DNA from: JAQVEM01 sp034660395 | GTDB lineage: Bacteria > Actinomycetota > Humimicrobiia > Humimicrobiales > Humimicrobiaceae | Assembly (NCBI GenBank): GCA_034660395.1 | Contig: JAYEJA010000161.1 | Location: 1 to 33,243, forward strand | DNA: 33,243 nt | Reading direction: 5' to 3' | In this document: positions 7,888-16,435 of the stretch, one piece after another | Layout: every line of letters starts with the position of its first letter | How positions within the stretch are numbered: position 1 is the first letter of the stretch | Position numbers and translations under genes: made by a program | Notes under the pieces: generated by a model | Database searches by the model: none | Told to the model about the DNA's origin: nothing | The model's input: the letters and a program-made list of their open reading frames with translations, nothing else

Positions 7888-9102
7888 TTAAGATATTTTT
7901 TTAACTTCTTTAAGAGTTTTTCTGTAGTGCTTCCGTATAATTACAAGGATAGCTATAATTACCATGAATATAATGGCTATTATCATAGAAGCAAAAAGAC
8001 TATAATTTGCTATAGCTCTGATTATAAAGGGGATAAAGCTTCCACCCCCGATTCCAACAGCAAAGAATATGGTAAGTACAAGGTCTTTTCCTGAGGTAAA
8101 AATTCTACCTGCCGAGGAGATTAAAAGCGGCGGTATGCCGGAAAAGCCCAGGCCGGTAAGTGCTGCCCCAATGAAATTTATTTCCCGGTTCACTGGAAAG
8201 ATTATAAGGGATAAGCCGGTTAGACTGATAATAGATAATGCTATAAGCAGGGTACCGGCCCTGAATTTATATGATAGAAAGCTTACCAGCAGCCTTCCTG
8301 CAAGTATTCCTGCCCAGAATAAAGATACTATAAAGCTGGCATTATAAAGGTCAAATAGTTTCTCAATCCTGAAGAAAGTTGGTGTCCAGGAAAAAACTGT
8401 TACCTCTGACATGACATAGAAAAAATGCAGGGTTATTGTTATAGCCATGTAAATAAATTTATTTCTATTTTGGAGCAACTCCCTTGCATAAAATGCTTTA
8501 TTTTTTACTATAAGGTCTTTCCTGCTATTATTTCTTTTATTTTGATAGAGGTATAATGCAAGAGATAATAAAACAAAAATTATAACTGCCAGGTAAATAA
8601 GCTTCCAGTTTATTTGTCTGCTTACAATCCCCGAAGAGAAGAAGGGAGCGGTGAGTGCGCCCATTGCGAAAAAACTGTGACCCAGATTAACAATGCTATC
8701 CTTATTTTCTACTTTTCCCTCAATCATGCGGGTATTGGCATTCATAAATATAATTCCCATGAAAAACCCGGAAATGAAATACAATATATAAAATAAGTTT
8801 AAAGATGTAGTAAGTATTAACCCTGCCAGGGCTGGCAGCAGCAAAATATGGGTCCATACAATTATTGTACTGCTTTTAAGCTGTTTGTCTAAAAAATATA
8901 ATGCAATAATACCAGAGACAACGCCAATGGAAAAAAATGTTATTACCAGATTCATATTTTCAGGTGATACATTAAAATAAGTGCCCATGTCCAGAAGTAT
9001 CGGGCTTGAAAGCATCATAAAGAATGAATAAATAAACAGGGAGATGTAGTTTGGGAACTCCATTAAATAATTTCTTAATTTAGTTCTTTTAGAATTATGC
9101 AT
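7888..9102 (-). CDS. MFS transporter
   Basis: The 404-residue protein has twelve hydrophobic segments in two halves, split by a basic central loop (about 190-215). It belongs to the major facilitator superfamily, with a look reminiscent of FucP/BSC6-like sugar permeases. Substrate residues cannot be assigned by eye. It is a secondary carrier of the cytoplasmic membrane. The gene is single; no clear Shine-Dalgarno precedes the ATG, and the next gene on this strand begins more than 150 bp upstream. Confidence 0.87.
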   Translation of the reverse strand: MHNSKRTKLRNYLMEFPNYISLFIYSFFMMLSSPILLDMGTYFNVSPENMNLVITFFSIGVVSGIIALYFLDKQLKSSTIIVWTHILLLPALAGLILTTSLNLFYILYFISGFFMGIIFMNANTRMIEGKVENKDSIVNLGHSFFAMGALTAPFFSSGIVSRQINWKLIYLAVIIFVLLSLALYLYQNKRNNSRKDLIVKNKAFYARELLQNRNKFIYMAITITLHFFYVMSEVTVFSWTPTFFRIEKLFDLYNASFIVSLFWAGILAGRLLVSFLSYKFRAGTLLIALSIISLTGLSLIIFPVNREINFIGAALTGLGFSGIPPLLISSAGRIFTSGKDLVLTIFFAVGIGGGSFIPFIIRAIANYSLFASMIIAIIFMVIIAILVIIRKHYRKTLKEVKKIS

Positions 9103-9262
9103 TTTTTCTTATTTTTTAATTTTGGCAGTTCTTTTAATAGTACCTTTAATGTCTTTATAATTCCATAATTTTTTAAGGGGACCTGGAATATAATTGCAGG
9201 AATAAATGAAGTTTAGTTTTTTAGAGAGGATTTATATTTTACATATTGCGGAGTTACAATAT

Positions 9263-9676
9263 TTATAATTTGAAAGGGATTCCTAATAATTTTAAGACGG
9301 TAATAATGGCAAGCCCGACCAGGATTGAATATGTAAAATTGACCAGTGTACCTCCCAGGTAGTATTTTGGATTTTTTTTGATCATGTCTGCCCTGATTAT
9401 AGACTTTGCAGTAAAAATCAAAGCCAATCCTGTATATGCGCCAAGTAAAATCAGGGTTAGAGTAAGTATATTTTTACATTTACCGATTATAGTACCGGTA
9501 TCTAGATTTAATGCGGGTCTTTTTCTTGAAAGGTTGTTATTTATAACAGATTTTCTTTTTTTATTTATTCCAATAAAAAGTTCCACTATCATTCCGCTTG
9601 TAGCAAGGGTAAAAATATAGAATATTATTATTATAAGGTATTGGAGTAAAATACTGCCGGTATCCGTGTAATCCAT
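9263..9676 (-). CDS. Small membrane protein paired with SatD
   Basis: The 137-residue protein has three hydrophobic segments (about 10-33, 66-89 and 109-130) and a basic cytoplasmic-type loop (KKRKSVINNNLSRKR) between the first and second. It begins 9 bp after the SatD-family gene on the same strand, so the two are almost certainly co-transcribed. SatD genes often sit next to a small membrane protein; I infer a functional pair. No catalytic motif is visible. Confidence 0.75.
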   Translation of the reverse strand: MDYTDTGSILLQYLIIIIFYIFTLATSGMIVELFIGINKKRKSVINNNLSRKRPALNLDTGTIIGKCKNILTLTLILLGAYTGLALIFTAKSIIRADMIKKNPKYYLGGTLVNFTYSILVGLAIITVLKLLGIPFKL

Positions 9677-9685
9677 TTTTTAAAA

Positions 9686-10348
9686 TTATTTATAAGAATT
9701 ATAGTTTTTAAGAATTTTATTAATTAAATTATAACCTTTTTCAAAATAATTCCAATTTGCACTTTTAAGTCTTGAAGATACAGTTTGTTGTTTTTTATTG
9801 ATTATTCTGGCTACTTCTTTCTGGTTGTGTAATTTCTTATACAGGTCGACAGTTTCTCTCTGCCTGGCGGTCATTTTATTAAAAAGTAGCTGCAAGAAAT
9901 TAGCTACTGAATTTAAGAACTGGTTAAATTCGTTATATTTGAAATCAAGTGAAAAGTTATAAAATAATTTTTGCCTTTTAGAAACAGACATCATTTTTGA
10001 CGCTTTATAAAAAACTTCCCCGGTTACCTGGTTTACGTTTTTTGCTTCATTCAGCATATTATTATCAATGGTCCCGCTTGCTATAACGAAGCGGAAGAGG
10101 TCTGGGGAAATTTTCTTATTTATTAAATAGCAAAGCTCAAAGCTTTTTCCAGGTTCAAGCATTACAGTTGATACCTCATCTCCTCTTGTAAGCTCCAGCG
10201 GTAGGATAATTTCATTAGAAAAAGAACTGTTTATAGAATTTATGGTTTTATATATTTTCTTTATTAATGTATTTTTACCTTCAACTTTGCTGGATGATAT
10301 TAAGTCGCCCATTATAACAACAACTTTTTTATTTTTTTTATTTTTCAT
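9686..10348 (-). CDS. SatD-family protein with C-terminal HTH
   Basis: The 220-residue protein has the SatD-type N-terminus: VVIMGDLISSS (9-19) and a conserved RGDE (55-58). The C-terminal part (about 159-199) reads as a sigma-region-4/LuxR-like helix-turn-helix (TARQRETVDLY, followed by KEVARIINKKQQTVSSRL). SatD was named from a streptococcal acid-tolerance locus, but its biochemical role is unknown. The HTH suggests nucleic-acid binding coupled to the SatD domain. It is the first gene of a two-gene unit with the small membrane protein. Confidence 0.82.
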   Translation of the reverse strand: MKNKKNKKVVVIMGDLISSSKVEGKNTLIKKIYKTINSINSSFSNEIILPLELTRGDEVSTVMLEPGKSFELCYLINKKISPDLFRFVIASGTIDNNMLNEAKNVNQVTGEVFYKASKMMSVSKRQKLFYNFSLDFKYNEFNQFLNSVANFLQLLFNKMTARQRETVDLYKKLHNQKEVARIINKKQQTVSSRLKSANWNYFEKGYNLINKILKNYNSYK

Positions 10349-10527
10349 TTGTCTGTATTCTGATGATGATTGCTAATTATATTTATAAATGATAAAAAGA
10401 TAAACAATTATATAGAATTGTATTTAATAATACAAACTTATAAATTTGTTAATATATAAACAACATTATAATATTGTAAAAAATTTTTGTCCAGTTTGGA
10501 GTAATATAAAATATAATCAGAAGCTTT

Positions 10528-10737
10528 TTATATGTGTTTTATGAAATTCACGAGGCCCCAGTTAATAAAATCATTTATGATATTTGTAATAGTGGCCTGT
10601 CTTAGACCGGTTAATTTTGCAAGTTTAGCCCGGGAGCAGGTTTTGCTGTTTCGCAGCAGTCTGATGACAAGAGACCTGTTCACGGCCTGCATATCTCTTA
10701 AGTTGGTACCTTCTTTAAGTTTTCTATTAGAGCTCAT
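10528..10737 (-). pseudogene. Truncated ROK-family regulator (HTH part only)
   Basis: The 69 residues match the N-terminal winged-helix part of ROK repressors: NLRDMQAVNRSLVIRLLR, then SRAKLAKLTGLRQATITNII and the wing start WGLVN. ROK proteins are usually 350-400 residues with a sugar-kinase-like domain. Here the frame ends right after the HTH, and neither alternative frame downstream shows ROK sequence. No Shine-Dalgarno is visible. It is most likely a gene remnant, although a free-standing DNA-binding fragment cannot be excluded. Confidence 0.6.
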
Positions 10738-11024
10738 TAGTTAAATAAATTTATTAATGAATTAAATTTATATATAAATTATGTTAAATAAAAGCTCATG
10801 AAATAATTTTTTTCAAGCAGAAATTTATTTAAGAATTTTAAATCCGGGTATATTTTTTTGGCTGTATATTAGATAAAAAAGGGTGCGTAAGAAAAGGATA
10901 TTTTTAATTTAAAATTAGATTTACTAAAAAAACCAGTTTGGAAGAAATTTTTTATTACGGTAAAAAGAAAGATAAAGAGAAATTTATAAAGGTTTAAAGT
11001 GGAAAATACCTGCATCAGAATATT
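10738..11024. other. AT-rich gap without recognised gene
   Basis: About 290 bases between the ROK remnant and the lipoprotein gene. It is very AT-rich with short A and T runs. I see no open frame with a ribosome-binding site, no RNA gene and no convincing terminator hairpin. Confidence 0.5.
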
Positions 11025-12506
11025 CTATTTATTATAATTTCCTATTAAGCTATCAGGATCTATGTTATCTTCAAATTCTGAGTAGGGGATATTGACTGTA
11101 AAACTCCCTGCTGCATATGGCGCTACCTGATAAGCGGGGAATTTTATTATTAGCCCGTATGGCGATACAATAAAATTTTTAAAATTATCAGGAAAGTCCG
11201 GGTCGGTACCGTTTTTAAGAAGTTGATTGTCTATCTCAAAGCCCCTTTCCTTAATCTGGGCGCCGAGACTTTCCCTGCAGTATCCGGATATCAGGTTGTA
11301 GCAGTCGTAATCACTTACAAATAATTCTCCCATTTCTACCTGTTCCATTTTTTCAAGGTCGAAATTAATGGTTTCAAAATAAAGCAGGCCGTGAGCTCCT
11401 CCAAGAAAGGGGTATATATCAAAGCATACAGAGATTCCATTTTCATCATACATATATATCGAGTAATCTATAGTAAGAAAGTAATTGGAGTCAAAACTTT
11501 CATCTTCATAGGAATAAATTTCTTCTTTAAAATTATTTATTGTAGAAAGAATTTTTTGGTCGTATATTATCCTATTTATGGTTTCATCCATCTCTCCCGC
11601 AACGGCAGACTGGAATTGGGGATAGGAAGCACTTATTAAATAATTTTCGCCGGTACTTTCTTCAAGTATTCTTTTATATATCAATCTGCTGAAGCCGGCT
11701 GTTGCTCCTTTAAAATCATTTATCTGGAGAAGGTACATAATATCTTCAAATAAGTCGCGCCATTCAAGCGCGGGAGTCGATGCCTGGCCGGCTATAAGCT
11801 CTTCATAAAAATCATCCTTTTTATCAGGACACCAGGTCATTTGTCCGGAGCAGTCTGCCGCATCCATGGTGAAGTACTTTTCAATACTTTCCATTATTTT
11901 ATCTTTGTTTGCTGAAAGCAGTATCCTGACCCGGTAATCGTTATTATAGAAGATTGCTTCATGGTCAAAAGTTATATCACAGGCGCCGCTATATCCTGAA
12001 AGGGTTAAAAACTCTTTTACGTAAGTATCGCTTATCCCTGTCAATTTTCTTGACGGCTCAAAAGAGTACTCCGGATAGTAGCCCGGGCTGCCGGATTCAA
12101 GAGCCGACTTCTCGGCCAGCATCTCATCTCTGCTTGAGCCCGTGAAGCTATCTATTTCATTAATACTGACACTTAATAAAAGGTTGCCATCATGATATTC
12201 CGTGATACCGGGACATGATGAGATTATCAGGTTTTCCTGGGGATAGATAAAGGCGAAATTTACTTCGCTGTTATAAAACATTATGTCATTTTCTATGTTT
12301 TCCTGCCCTTCCTGAATGCTGCTGACATCTGAAGTCTCTTCCGACACAATATCTCCGGTTTGTACATCTTCTTTATTGCCTGAATCTGTCCCATCCGTAT
12401 CACGGCTGCTTAAGGCAGTTTCATCCTGTGCAGCTTTGAAGCATCCAGAAGTAAGTATTGAAAAAAGCATGAATATTATTAAAAAGAAAAATAGGAAGTT
12501 CTTCAT
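11025..12506 (-). CDS. Lipoprotein with DUF4163 and DUF3298 (PdaC/RsiV-like)
   Basis: The 493-residue protein has a lipoprotein signal peptide with lipidation Cys22 (LTSGC), then an acidic Ser/Thr-rich linker (about 25-75). A middle region (about 75-220) holds no domain I recognise. DUF4163 (about 280-370) and DUF3298 (about 375-480) follow, ending in FPAYQVAPYAAGSF and an IPYSEF block typical of DUF3298. This tail occurs in the anti-sigma factor RsiV and beside the deacetylase domain of PdaC, where it binds cell-wall ligands such as lysozyme. No deacetylase domain is present, so an envelope-sensing or binding role is inferred. It lies 36 bp after the next exported-protein gene, probably in one operon. 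Confidence 0.82.
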   Translation of the reverse strand: MKNFLFFFLIIFMLFSILTSGCFKAAQDETALSSRDTDGTDSGNKEDVQTGDIVSEETSDVSSIQEGQENIENDIMFYNSEVNFAFIYPQENLIISSCPGITEYHDGNLLLSVSINEIDSFTGSSRDEMLAEKSALESGSPGYYPEYSFEPSRKLTGISDTYVKEFLTLSGYSGACDITFDHEAIFYNNDYRVRILLSANKDKIMESIEKYFTMDAADCSGQMTWCPDKKDDFYEELIAGQASTPALEWRDLFEDIMYLLQINDFKGATAGFSRLIYKRILEESTGENYLISASYPQFQSAVAGEMDETINRIIYDQKILSTINNFKEEIYSYEDESFDSNYFLTIDYSIYMYDENGISVCFDIYPFLGGAHGLLYFETINFDLEKMEQVEMGELFVSDYDCYNLISGYCRESLGAQIKERGFEIDNQLLKNGTDPDFPDNFKNFIVSPYGLIIKFPAYQVAPYAAGSFTVNIPYSEFEDNIDPDSLIGNYNK

Positions 12507-12542
12507 ATTAAAAAATATATTTTAAAAATAATAGATGCCCTT

Positions 12543-13370
12543 TTATTTCCCTATAATAAACTCCTGCATTGGTGTTTCAAATTCGTCATGGAATGTTTTT
12601 ACTGTATAAAAGCCGTCAGGAAGGTCAACAATCAGGTTCGGGTCATTCACGGGAAGGTCTACTTCAAAAACCATATTTCCCTCCATATCGTATACCCTTA
12701 CCCAATTATTATTTCTATACGGATACCAGAAGATAAACTGGAAGTTGTTATCCTCGTTTACCCAGACCCGCCAGCATGTCATAGGCATTGTGCGGACCCA
12801 TGCTACCTCTTGAGCTTCAGGATATATAGGAGTTAAGGAAAAGTCATCAAAATAAACAAGGTTCCCCGGAGAAGTTGTTGCCGATAAAATGACTGTATCA
12901 AAAGCGGGTATTTTCTGGCCCGTTAAATTATACCATACTGTAGGAAGATGGTATCCTTCAGAGCTTATTAAATCCCACTGATCTACTGTAAAGGCCCCGG
13001 GGAAAAATCCTACTGCTATAGCTCCAAGCGGGTTACCTGATGAAAATAACGCTAATGTCAGGATAATTTCCCCGTCATCAAAGTTTATAGGTTTAACCCG
13101 GCAATTGAATAACAAATTATTGGTCGGAACCGGTGTAATTGTCTGGCTCATGCTTGACTGTATTCCAGCGGAGTCAATACTTGCGGCAAAATTTCCTGCA
13201 TCATCCACTATGCTGACATTGTTAACTATAACCCAGTTGTCTAAATTACCGGAGCTAAAATCTCCGTTTGTAACAAGATTACCCGGGTCTGCGCCCAGCA
13301 TATATATTGGGGTTAATGTAAGCGCAAGCATTATAAAAATAGCGGTGGAGGCAACTATCCATTTTTTCAT
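12543..13370 (-). CDS. Secreted protein with CBM-like jelly-roll domain
   Basis: The 275-residue protein has a classical signal peptide (about 1-27). A region starting NLVTNGDFSSGNLDNW (about 31-185) has the opening of CBM_4_9-like carbohydrate-binding domains. The C-terminal part (about 195-275) has the pattern VRVYDMEGNMVFEVDLP, then DGFYTVKTF, resembling FlgD/Ig-like end domains. No catalytic domain is present, so it probably binds a glycan or surface polymer outside the cell. AGGAG (complement of 13379-13383) supports the ATG. It is the first gene of a pair with the PdaC/RsiV-like lipoprotein. Confidence 0.75.
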   Translation of the reverse strand: MKKWIVASTAIFIMLALTLTPIYMLGADPGNLVTNGDFSSGNLDNWVIVNNVSIVDDAGNFAASIDSAGIQSSMSQTITPVPTNNLLFNCRVKPINFDDGEIILTLALFSSGNPLGAIAVGFFPGAFTVDQWDLISSEGYHLPTVWYNLTGQKIPAFDTVILSATTSPGNLVYFDDFSLTPIYPEAQEVAWVRTMPMTCWRVWVNEDNNFQFIFWYPYRNNNWVRVYDMEGNMVFEVDLPVNDPNLIVDLPDGFYTVKTFHDEFETPMQEFIIGK

Positions 13371-13627
13371 TTATATATCTCCTAATATATTTATAATCCT
13401 CTAATTAATATTTTAGTCTATTAATAGATAAGTAAATATTTTTCTGGATGCAGTCATGCAGCAGGGGATATGGGGTAAATTATATTAAGTGAAATTTTAT
13501 CTAAAAAGCTTTTGAACTTCTGTTAGAAAAAAAGATATAAATGAATTATAATCATTCAGATAAACAAGTGATTTTTTACAGCAAAATTTAACTTAATATT
13601 GGGGAAGTTCTAAAGAGGTAGAAGTTT

Positions 13628-14686
13628 ATGCAAAAGAAACCAATTGACCTGTTGAGGGGTATGGACAGGAGCCTGAGGGTAACCGGAATCGGGAGTCTCC
13701 CGTTTATTAACGAAGATGAGGCATGCGACCTTGTTTTAAAATATTGCCCGGATATTCCTTATGTTCCACAGCTTACGAAGAGGGACCCGAAGGAAAACAT
13801 GTTTCTGCAGTTTGCGGAAAATTTACCATGTGTTACAAAGGATTATAAAAAGAAGAGTGTCTTTTATAATGAATCAAAAGACAGGGAGAAGTGCATGGCT
13901 GAATTTTATGATTATATAGCCCACGACTGTTACGATTATTTTAAGATAAGTTCTGAATACTTAAAATCCTTTTACCCCATGCTTGAAAAATGCAGGGGCA
14001 GGGATAACCCGTTTGTTAAGGTCCAGATAACAGGGCCTATTACATATTTAATTTCACTGACCAAAAAAGATAAGCAGTCAATGATTTTTGATGATGAATT
14101 TGCCGAAGCCGTAACTCTGGGTCTTGCCATGAAAGGCCTGTGGCAGGTGCAGGAAGTTAAAAAAATAGGCAAGGTACCTTTACTTTTTTTTGATGAACCT
14201 TCGCTCTGGGGGCTTGGTTCGGCCTATCTGGCAGTCAGCGATGAAAAGGTATCTTTTCTCATAGGAAGCTTTATTGATTTTATAAGGGAGCGTGAAAATG
14301 ACATAATTCTGGGTCTTCACTGCTGCGGTAATACAAACTGGCGGATAGTGCTTGACCTGGGAATTGATATCTTAAGCTTTGATTCATACAGTTTTGGTAA
14401 GAAACTCGCGCTTTATCCGGATGGAGTTAAGAATTTTTTAAAACGCGGCAGCTTTCTTTCCTTTGGGCTTGTTCCGACTGCGGAATATAAGGAGGGGATA
14501 ACGGAGGAAGAACTGTATAAGAAATTTTTATCGGTCCTGGAAAAATTTGAAAAAGAAGGTATAAGTAAGAAAGATATACTGAAAAGTATTATTTTTACTC
14601 CTGCCTGCGGAATGGGGACAATGAGTAATGAAGAGTCAAAAAGAGTTTTCAAGCTCACAGAGTCGCTTGCAAAGCGGATAAAATAA
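13628..14686 (+). CDS. Core-MetE-like (UROD/MetE superfamily) methyltransferase
   Basis: The 352-residue protein has the UROD/MetE TIM barrel without the N-terminal half of classical MetE. Probable zinc ligands fit MetE: H231 and C233 in LHCCGN, and C327 in TPACGMG; D252 (SFDSY) may stand in for the MetE Glu. N-terminal GIGSLPF and the VQITGPIT block (132-139) are typical of this superfamily. Short core-MetE proteins in some anaerobes make methionine from homocysteine using a methyl-corrinoid protein; that role is likely but unproven here, and other methyl transfers in the superfamily remain possible. AGAGGTAGAAG lies upstream of the start. No riboswitch was recognised in the 257-bp leader. 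Confidence 0.78.
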   Translation: MQKKPIDLLRGMDRSLRVTGIGSLPFINEDEACDLVLKYCPDIPYVPQLTKRDPKENMFLQFAENLPCVTKDYKKKSVFYNESKDREKCMAEFYDYIAHDCYDYFKISSEYLKSFYPMLEKCRGRDNPFVKVQITGPITYLISLTKKDKQSMIFDDEFAEAVTLGLAMKGLWQVQEVKKIGKVPLLFFDEPSLWGLGSAYLAVSDEKVSFLIGSFIDFIRERENDIILGLHCCGNTNWRIVLDLGIDILSFDSYSFGKKLALYPDGVKNFLKRGSFLSFGLVPTAEYKEGITEEELYKKFLSVLEKFEKEGISKKDILKSIIFTPACGMGTMSNEESKRVFKLTESLAKRIK

Positions 14687-14775
14687 AAGATTTTTGGCAG
14701 GATAGATCAGCCCACTGATATTTAAAAACAATATGCGTTATAGGAATATCTATCTGTACGTAAAGATTTTATTTT

Positions 14776-15951
14776 TTATTCCTTTACCCAGCCTATAAGT
14801 ATTATAAGGATAGGCAGCTCGCTGCTTGCTGTATCTTCAATTAAACCATTGTTAATCAATGTACTGCTGCTGATTAGCTCTTCTACTGTTTTATCTTCCA
14901 CGCTGATTAATTTCAGGCGGCCTGCATGATCAGTGCTGTAAATATCATAAGCAATGGTTTCTCCGTCAGGAGACCAGCTGATATTTGTTATTTTGCTTTT
15001 AGAGCTGGTTAAAATTGTTTCCAGCGAACCGCCATTTTTATCCATTAAATCGATTCTTGCATTAATATAATCCGGGTAACACCCGCTGTGGCTGTTAATT
15101 GACAGGGCAAATTTCTGGCTGCCGTCAGGATTCCAGGAAACGTCTGTTACATAACCATTCTGTTTATCAAAGATTTCAGTGCTGCCGTCTTCTAGATTTA
15201 AGATCCAGAGTTTATGTTTGGCTTCTGACGAGCATGGATTTTCAATATTTGCCACATAATTATTTTTATAAATGACCATTCTTTCTTCGTCTGGAGATAA
15301 TGAGAATTCAGCATATGAAAAATCGCCCGACCTCGGGAAAAATTCATCCCGGTCTATCTGGCTCCAGTCAAAGTATGGAAAAGCTTCAGAGAAATCTTTA
15401 ACCTCTCCCGTATCAGGGGATATCTTTACAAATCTAAAGCTGCCGTTTTCTATTGATATGGTATAGAAAGAATTATCTACTGAAGAAAACTGGCCGAAGC
15501 TGGAGGAAAGCTTTCTGTTATAGGTATTTTCCAGGACACTTTTTTCCTGGTTATTACTGGTATCCCTAATTACAAGATTTGAGTCGGAAAGAAAAGGATT
15601 AAATCTTTCCATCGTAAAGCTGCTTCCTGAAGAACCGGCATCCTTATGCGTGGTCATCGGATATGCAAGGTATGCATTTTCAGGAGAGACGATAATACCA
15701 CCGGGATATCTGTCAGGCGGGGAAGTGCTTAATTCGCTTCCGGCGCTGGCGCTGAAATCAGCTTCAATCATTGTCTGGCCTTCAATATCATAATTGAAGA
15801 AATCAAAGCCCTCCTGCTGAAAAACCGGGTCGTTAGGAGAGTATATATAATAATAATTTTCAAGTTTTATGCCTCTAATAAGACTGGTGGGATATTCTTT
15901 TAGTTCTAATATTTTGTTTCCGGTACCGTCGGGATTGATTATCCCCCCCAT
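14776..15951 (-). CDS. TolB/PD40 propeller part of a frameshifted lipoprotein
   Basis: This is the C-terminal 391-codon part of a lipoprotein whose N-terminus is in the next entry. It contains beta-propeller blades of the TolB/PD40 type: LSPDEERMVIY, VSWNPDGSQKFAL and ISWSPDGETIAYDI. The apparent start (MGGIINPDG) lies inside the G7 tract (complement of 15943-15949) and has no ribosome-binding site. With six G residues the upstream frame would continue directly as LDGGIINPDGTGNKI. As written, this part would not be made, or only after slippage. A surface-exposed binding or scaffold role is inferred. Confidence 0.75.
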   Translation of the reverse strand: MGGIINPDGTGNKILELKEYPTSLIRGIKLENYYYIYSPNDPVFQQEGFDFFNYDIEGQTMIEADFSASAGSELSTSPPDRYPGGIIVSPENAYLAYPMTTHKDAGSSGSSFTMERFNPFLSDSNLVIRDTSNNQEKSVLENTYNRKLSSSFGQFSSVDNSFYTISIENGSFRFVKISPDTGEVKDFSEAFPYFDWSQIDRDEFFPRSGDFSYAEFSLSPDEERMVIYKNNYVANIENPCSSEAKHKLWILNLEDGSTEIFDKQNGYVTDVSWNPDGSQKFALSINSHSGCYPDYINARIDLMDKNGGSLETILTSSKSKITNISWSPDGETIAYDIYSTDHAGRLKLISVEDKTVEELISSSTLINNGLIEDTASSELPILIILIGWVKE

Positions 15952-16261
15952 CCAGGTAATTATGGAAATTAAAAAGGTAACATTCGGTACCTGCGGTTTC
16001 GGTTTTTGAGACCTTATTCCTGGTCAGATGATAAAGTACTTTATAGGAAGGTTCGGTGATTTCTTCCTGGTCGGGTTTTTCCTTACCGGAGGCCTCATCA
16101 TCTCCGTTTGCACCGTTTTCCAGATTATCTTCAATCATTTCTTCAGTTTCGCCTGATTCATCTTGTGTGCAGGCGATGTTTGCGAAAGAGAAGGTTATAA
16201 TAATAAAAATAATAGAAACCAGAGAAGTAAGAATTCCTATTCTTGATGGTATCCTTTTCAT
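15875..16261 (-). CDS. N-terminal part of the frameshifted propeller lipoprotein
   Basis: This 128-codon frame supplies a lipoprotein signal peptide with lipidation Cys31 (FANIAC) and an acidic linker rich in Glu and Asp (about 33-68). Its AGGTG Shine-Dalgarno is good. Sense reading continues to HNYLDGG; after the G7 run it enters DNQSRRYRK, a low-complexity basic tail that is the shadow of the propeller frame. The true protein is the fusion of residues 1 to about 106 with the propeller part, roughly 495 residues in all. Confidence 0.72.
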   Translation of the reverse strand: MKRIPSRIGILTSLVSIIFIIITFSFANIACTQDESGETEEMIEDNLENGANGDDEASGKEKPDQEEITEPSYKVLYHLTRNKVSKTETAGTECYLFNFHNYLDGGDNQSRRYRKQNIRTKRISHQSY

Positions 16262-16435
16262 ATCGCACCTCTTGTTCAGTTTAACAATATAAAAAATATT
16301 TTTAATAAAAGGATATATTAAAATAATAATAAAATATTACTTAATTTAATTATAAAACTATTTATAAAATAATCAAATTTACCTGTTTTTAGCATAAGTA
16401 ATGAAAGGCACCTGTTTAACTGAAATGTGTCAATA

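Noticed and set aside
13371..13627. SAM or cobalamin riboswitch before the core-MetE-like gene
   Set aside because: No recognisable B12 box, SAM-box helices or terminator/antiterminator pair in the leader.
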